This document shows positions 60,613-64,000 of a stretch of DNA of 64,000 nt, piece after piece (position 1 is the first letter of the stretch; the number at the start of each line of letters is the position of its first letter). The translations under genes and the position numbers were made by a program. The stretch comes from Porcincola sp945869225. GTDB lineage: Bacteria > Bacillota > Clostridia > Lachnospirales > Lachnospiraceae. The stretch lies in assembly GCF_052118625.1 (NCBI RefSeq), contig NZ_JBQKGW010000015.1, positions 10,084 through 74,083 of the forward strand, written 5' to 3'. The notes below the pieces were generated by a model. The model was given only the letters and a program-made list of their open reading frames with translations, was not told the origin of the DNA and searched no databases.

Positions 60613-61623
60613 ATGAATGAAATTGACCAGTATATGAGGGCGTGCAGACTCTGCCCGCGGGACTGCGGGGCAGACAGGCTTTCGGGAGCATGCGGCGCGT
60701 GCGGTGTCCCGGCAGAAGTCTATGTAGCCCGGGCAGCACTTCATGCCTGGGAGGAACCTTGCATATCAGGGAACAATGGCTCCGGAGCAGTCTTTTTTAC
60801 CGGCTGCGGGCTGAAATGCGTTTTCTGTCAGAATGGTGCGATTTCGGGGACGGCCGTGCCGAAGAGGCTGGCGGAGACCGATGCACAGAAGTGCCGGGTT
60901 GCTGTGCCGGGGAAGCCGGTGACAGTCAGCCGGCTGGCAGCTGTGTTTCTCAGGCTTCAGAACGAGCAGCATGCCAATAACATCAATCTGGTCACCGCAG
61001 TCCAGTACATCCCGCAGGCAGCACAGGCGCTGAGAATTGCGAAGGCTCAGGGGCTCCGGATTCCGGTTGTATATAATTCAAGCGGTTATGAGAAGGCCGC
61101 CTCTCTGAGACTTCTGGAAGGGCTGGTGGATATCTGGCTGCCGGATTTCAAATATATGGATTCAGAGCTCGCCGCAGCGTATTCCCATGCGCCTGATTAT
61201 CCTGATATCGCGAAGAGGGCGATTGCGGAGATGGTGCGGCAGGCAGGGGAGCCGGCATTCTATGAAGAAACCCGGTGGGGAAAAGATGGGGAACCGATGC
61301 CTGCAGGTTCAGGGGCGAGACTTATGAAAAGAGGCGTGATCGTCCGTCATCTTCTCCTGCCCGGACATGTGAAGAATGCAAAAGCTGTTGTACAATATCT
61401 GCATGATACATACGGCAATTCCATCTACATCAGCATGATGAATCAGTACACACCGATGAGAAATACTTTTGAGGATTCACTGTTGTCGCGAAAGGTCACA
61501 AAGCGTGAATATGAGAGGTTGACAGATTATGCAGTCTGGATCGGAGTCGAGAATGGATTCATACAGGAAGGCGGAACCGCGGAGGAAAGCTTTATCCCGT
61601 CCTGGAACGGAGAAGGTGTCTGA
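60613..61623 (+). CDS. PflA-like radical SAM protein
   Basis: A 336-residue radical SAM enzyme of the pyruvate-formate-lyase-activase-like (PflX/YwgA) group. An N-terminal Cys-rich segment (CRLCPRDCGAD, CGACGV) precedes the SAM cluster FTGCGLKCVFCQN. Later parts are YNSSGYEKAASLRLLEG, WLPDFKYMDSELAAAYS and RHLLLPGHVKNAK. Start 60613 follows GGGAACAGGAACG. The substrate protein is unknown; no glycyl-radical enzyme gene is adjacent. Its end overlaps the next gene. Confidence 0.85.
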   Translation: MNEIDQYMRACRLCPRDCGADRLSGACGACGVPAEVYVARAALHAWEEPCISGNNGSGAVFFTGCGLKCVFCQNGAISGTAVPKRLAETDAQKCRVAVPGKPVTVSRLAAVFLRLQNEQHANNINLVTAVQYIPQAAQALRIAKAQGLRIPVVYNSSGYEKAASLRLLEGLVDIWLPDFKYMDSELAAAYSHAPDYPDIAKRAIAEMVRQAGEPAFYEETRWGKDGEPMPAGSGARLMKRGVIVRHLLLPGHVKNAKAVVQYLHDTYGNSIYISMMNQYTPMRNTFEDSLLSRKVTKREYERLTDYAVWIGVENGFIQEGGTAEESFIPSWNGEGV

Positions 61624-63103
61624 GGGACGCCGGAAAGACGGTCACACAGGCGCACGGAAAAAGCCGCATCGGGAGAACAGCTGCGGAGTCGGGACGTGGC
61701 AGTCTTGCCGGGACAGCGAACGTGAGGCCGGGACGTGGCAGTCCAGCCGGGATAGTGGACGCGGAGCCGGGACGTGGCAGCCCCGCCGGGACAGTGAACG
61801 CGGAGCCGGGACGTGGCAGCCCAGCCGGGACAGTGGACGTGCGGCCGGGATACAGCAGCCTTGCCGGGAAGACAGGCATGCAGCCACAGTAAAGGAGAAT
61901 GTCTGCCCGTATGCGAAGAAATGCGGCGGCTGCGATTTTCAGGGGGTGCCTTATAAGCGCCAGCTCCAGAAAAAGGATGCACGCATCCGCTATCTGCTGA
62001 AGGACACCGTGCGCAGAATCCATCCCATCATCGGAATGGAGACACCTCTGCACTATCGGTGCAAGGTGCACGCTGTTTTTTCTCATGATCGGAAGGGAAA
62101 TCCGATTTCCGGAATCTACGAAAAAAACTCTCATGTGATTGTTCCGATGGACAGCTGTATGATCGAGGATGAGGGGTGTGACCGCATCATTGTCAGCATC
62201 CGGAGTCTGCTGAGGTCCTTTAAAATCCGGACCTTTGATGAGGATACCGGGTACGGACTGCTTCGGCATGTGCTTGTCCGGAAGGGATACGCGACAGGCG
62301 AATACCTGGTCGTCCTGGTTGTCGCCGACCCGGTCTTTCCATCCCGAAATAACTTTGTGAAGGCGCTCAGGAAGGACCATCCTGAGATTACATCGATTGT
62401 TCTGAATATCAATGACAAATCAACCTCGATGGTGCTCGGTGAACGCAACATTACTCTGTACGGACCGGGATTTATTGTTGATGAGCTGTGCGGACACAGA
62501 TTCCGGATCTCGCCGAATTCTTTTTATCAGGTGAATCCGGCGCAGACAGAGCTCCTGTATCGGACGGCAATCCGGTATGCACATCTGACCGGGAAGGAAG
62601 AAGTCCTGGATGCCTACTGCGGGACAGGGACAATCGGTATCATTGCCTCTGACCAGGCCGGTCATGTGACAGGAGTTGAGCTGAACAGCGAAGCCGTGAA
62701 GGATGCCATCAGCAACGCGAGGGCAGAGAAGCTGAAGAATGTCGATTTTATTTGCGCAGATGCAGGTGAATATCTGAATCAGTTGACCAAAGCGGTAGAG
62801 GCGGAAGAAACAGAGGGAGGGTTCAACGGGAGAAAGGCAGTCCGCAGGAAGAACCCCGGTGTCCGGCTCCCGGATGTCATCATCATGGATCCGCCCAGGT
62901 CGGGCAGTACGCCGCAGTTTATCCGGGCGGCGGCATTCTCCGGCGTTAAACGCATCGTGTATATTTCCTGTGGACCAGAGAGTCTTGCGCGAGACCTGGA
63001 ACTCTTCGAGGAGCTTGGCTATGCTGCAGAAGAGGCACAGCCGGTGGATCTTTTCCCGTTCACGCAGCATGTGGAGACGGTAGTATTGATGTCAAGAAAA
63101 TAA
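61529..63103 (+). CDS. RlmD/TrmA-family RNA (uracil-5-)-methyltransferase with repeat N-terminus
   Basis: A SAM-dependent methyltransferase that makes 5-methyluridine in 23S rRNA or tRNA. The Fe-S cysteines CPYAKKCGGCDFQ start the conserved part near residue 127. RISPNSFYQVNP, the SAM loop LDAYCGTGTIGI, DPPRSGSTPQF and the catalytic Cys in YISCGPESLARDL follow. The preceding 120 residues are basic and include a 13-residue tandem repeat (GTWQxxRDSxRxA). The start is unsure: ATG 61529 and ATG 61553 overlap the previous gene by up to 95 bases, and GTG 61616 by eight. All keep the repeat in the protein. Confidence 0.88.
   Translation: MQSGSESRMDSYRKAEPRRKALSRPGTEKVSEGRRKDGHTGARKKPHRENSCGVGTWQSCRDSEREAGTWQSSRDSGRGAGTWQPRRDSERGAGTWQPSRDSGRAAGIQQPCREDRHAATVKENVCPYAKKCGGCDFQGVPYKRQLQKKDARIRYLLKDTVRRIHPIIGMETPLHYRCKVHAVFSHDRKGNPISGIYEKNSHVIVPMDSCMIEDEGCDRIIVSIRSLLRSFKIRTFDEDTGYGLLRHVLVRKGYATGEYLVVLVVADPVFPSRNNFVKALRKDHPEITSIVLNINDKSTSMVLGERNITLYGPGFIVDELCGHRFRISPNSFYQVNPAQTELLYRTAIRYAHLTGKEEVLDAYCGTGTIGIIASDQAGHVTGVELNSEAVKDAISNARAEKLKNVDFICADAGEYLNQLTKAVEAEETEGGFNGRKAVRRKNPGVRLPDVIIMDPPRSGSTPQFIRAAAFSGVKRIVYISCGPESLARDLELFEELGYAAEEAQPVDLFPFTQHVETVVLMSRK
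61691..61885 (+). repeat. 39-bp tandem repeats in methyltransferase N-terminus
   Basis: Five contiguous 39-bp units, four well conserved (61691-61846) and a degenerate fifth, encode GTWQSCRDSEREA-like 13-mers. The unit length is a multiple of three, so copy-number change preserves the frame. Confidence 0.92.
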
Positions 63104-63235
63104 AATCAAGTGCCAGAAAGCAGCGTATTTCCGGGCTTTTTCGGAGGTTTGGATTAGTGGCCAGACTTCTGAAAAAGCTCGGTTTTCTTATGTGGAAACA
63201 TATCTACTGCAAAATGTGTGTCAGGTTGTAACCTC

Positions 63236-63277
63236 GGATTAGATGTCAGGATTTGAGACAGTGGATTAGATGTCAGG
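63236..63277. repeat. 15-bp direct repeat pair
   Basis: GGATTAGATGTCAGG occurs at 63236-63250 and 63263-63277. A third partial copy (GGATTAGTGGCCAG) is at 63151-63164. They lie in the 333-base gene-free stretch 63104-63436, where the composition turns AT-rich. They may be remnants of a mobile-element end; no transposase is present. Confidence 0.5.
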
Positions 63278-63436
63278 CGTTTTGGGATGATTTTGGGAAA
63301 ACGAAAAGGGATGACAACCAATCCGGCAACTCGACCATTTGGGGTGTTTGCAGGCAGTGAAATAGATGTGAAGGAAAAATTCGGTAAGTCGGGATTTTAT
63401 GAAGTTGGAAAAACGGTATTTGTGGAGGAGGCCAAC

Positions 63437-63889
63437 ATGGAGATAGAATATAGAAAATTGGGTGAAAAAGAACTGGATGTATTTATCGAAATGAGAATAA
63501 ATCAGTTAAGAGAAGAAGATGCTAAGGAGGATATCGACTTAAAACCGGCATTACTGGATTATTATATGCGTCATATGAAGGATGGGACATTTGTTTCGTG
63601 GATTGCTGTAGATGATGGCAGAATTATAGGAACAAGCGGGATGTCTTTTGTGGAAAAACCACCGTATTTCGGGTGTCCTAGTGGGAAGATGGGGCTGTTA
63701 TCCAGTATGTTTACAAGTCCTGATTACAGGCGGATGGGAATTGCGAAAGAACTTTTACATAGGGTTGTTGAAGAAGCCAGAAGCTATGGCTGTGGTACGG
63801 TTCAGATTACAGCCTCAGATATGGGCGTAAAATTATATACAGCATATGGATTTGTTCATAACGGTAATTTCATGCAATACAAACTTTGA
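63437..63889 (+). CDS. GNAT-family N-acetyltransferase
   Basis: A 150-residue stand-alone GNAT enzyme. The acetyl-CoA loop is in SPDYRRMGIAKELLHRVVEEA (key part RRMGIA), with an upstream strand GLLSSMFT and the closing YTAYGFVHNGNFM. Start 63437 follows GGAGGAGG at the right distance; the longer open frame from 63287 has no homology. Codon choice is clearly AT-rich (many AAA, GAA, TTA, ATA) compared with the rest of the window, which suggests recent transfer. Substrate unknown. Nothing recognisable lies in the GC-rich final 110 bases. Confidence 0.85.
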   Translation: MEIEYRKLGEKELDVFIEMRINQLREEDAKEDIDLKPALLDYYMRHMKDGTFVSWIAVDDGRIIGTSGMSFVEKPPYFGCPSGKMGLLSSMFTSPDYRRMGIAKELLHRVVEEARSYGCGTVQITASDMGVKLYTAYGFVHNGNFMQYKL

Positions 63890-64000
63890 TGCATTTTGCG
63901 GGCGCCGGCGGTCGCTGATGCGTTGACCACCGGTCGCGGCGCGGTTATTGAACGGTCGGCTGGCGGAGCCGGTCAGGACTGTTTATGAGTGTGATCATTC

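Noticed and set aside
61691..61885. Possible CRISPR or regulatory iteron array from 39-bp repeats
   Set aside because: Repeats are directly abutting, in frame with the methyltransferase, with no spacers.
63104..63436. Insertion sequence
   Set aside because: Only short direct repeats are visible; there is no transposase frame and no clear terminal inverted repeat.

Overview
This window looks like a chromosome segment from a moderately GC-rich, anaerobic, Gram-positive Clostridia, most likely the Lachnospiraceae. Pointers are an Rnf-type membrane complex, Ser/Thr/Glu/Ala-rich exported lipoproteins, Gram-positive TTTACA-type Pho boxes, a glnA–ANTAR pair, a TGS-less threonyl-tRNA synthetase, MBOAT/SGNH surface acylation genes, and strong Rho-independent terminators. 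I see no rRNA, tRNA, CRISPR array, prophage or intact insertion sequence.

Layout. 0–6.7 kb: a plus-strand run with the end of an alpha-L-fucosidase, a DeoR regulator, CutC, a large transglutaminase-fold protein and an M28 peptidase. 6.8–11.8 kb: an alpha/beta hydrolase, a MocR regulator, a Na/phosphate symporter with a Pho box, and an HD hydrolase. 11.9–20.2 kb: the most interesting locus. A minus-strand ApbE–NusG-II–Gx-transporter group diverges from rnfC-D-E-A, with no rnfG or rnfB. It is followed by a repetitive lipoprotein carrying three copies of a domain that ends in D-A-K-S-G-A-T-P, a motif of the type ApbE flavinylates. RnfD itself has a 66-bp tandem repeat inserted just before its own flavinylation motif. 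20.3–23.1 kb: a metal-resistance unit (ArsR repressor with a promoter-overlapping operator, a free HMA metallochaperone and a P1B ATPase).

23.3–30.6 kb: a YczE-like membrane protein, a 2-hydroxyacid dehydrogenase, an aminotransferase, a polar amino-acid ABC importer behind a compact attenuator, then YwlG and Maf. 30.7–40.5 kb: a phosphate regulon with a PhoR-like kinase and a second Na/phosphate symporter on the minus strand, divergent from pstSCAB-phoU and a secreted purple-acid-phosphatase-like enzyme. A PhoB/PhoP-like response regulator lies separately at 46 kb. 40.6–48.1 kb: a YibE/F protein, an SPFH protein with a ribbon-helix-helix partner, MBOAT plus SGNH acyltransferases, and a ferredoxin-type aldo/keto reductase.

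48.3–63.1 kb: mostly housekeeping, with thrS, a TIGR01212-type radical SAM protein, a GNAT–Tag fusion coupled to an 8-oxoguanine glycosylase, leuS, pyrG behind an attenuator, glnA with its ANTAR antiterminator, a PflA-like radical SAM enzyme, and an RlmD/TrmA-family RNA methyltransferase whose N-terminus carries a 39-bp minisatellite. The last kilobase is visibly more AT-rich and holds a lone acetyltransferase, suggesting acquired DNA.

How it fits together: the ApbE/Rnf/lipoprotein locus reads as a membrane and cell-surface flavin electron-transfer module. The phosphate genes form one Pho-controlled set spread over several transcription units. Recurrent in-frame tandem repeats and low-complexity inserts, in exported proteins and in normally compact enzymes, are a distinctive habit of this genome.
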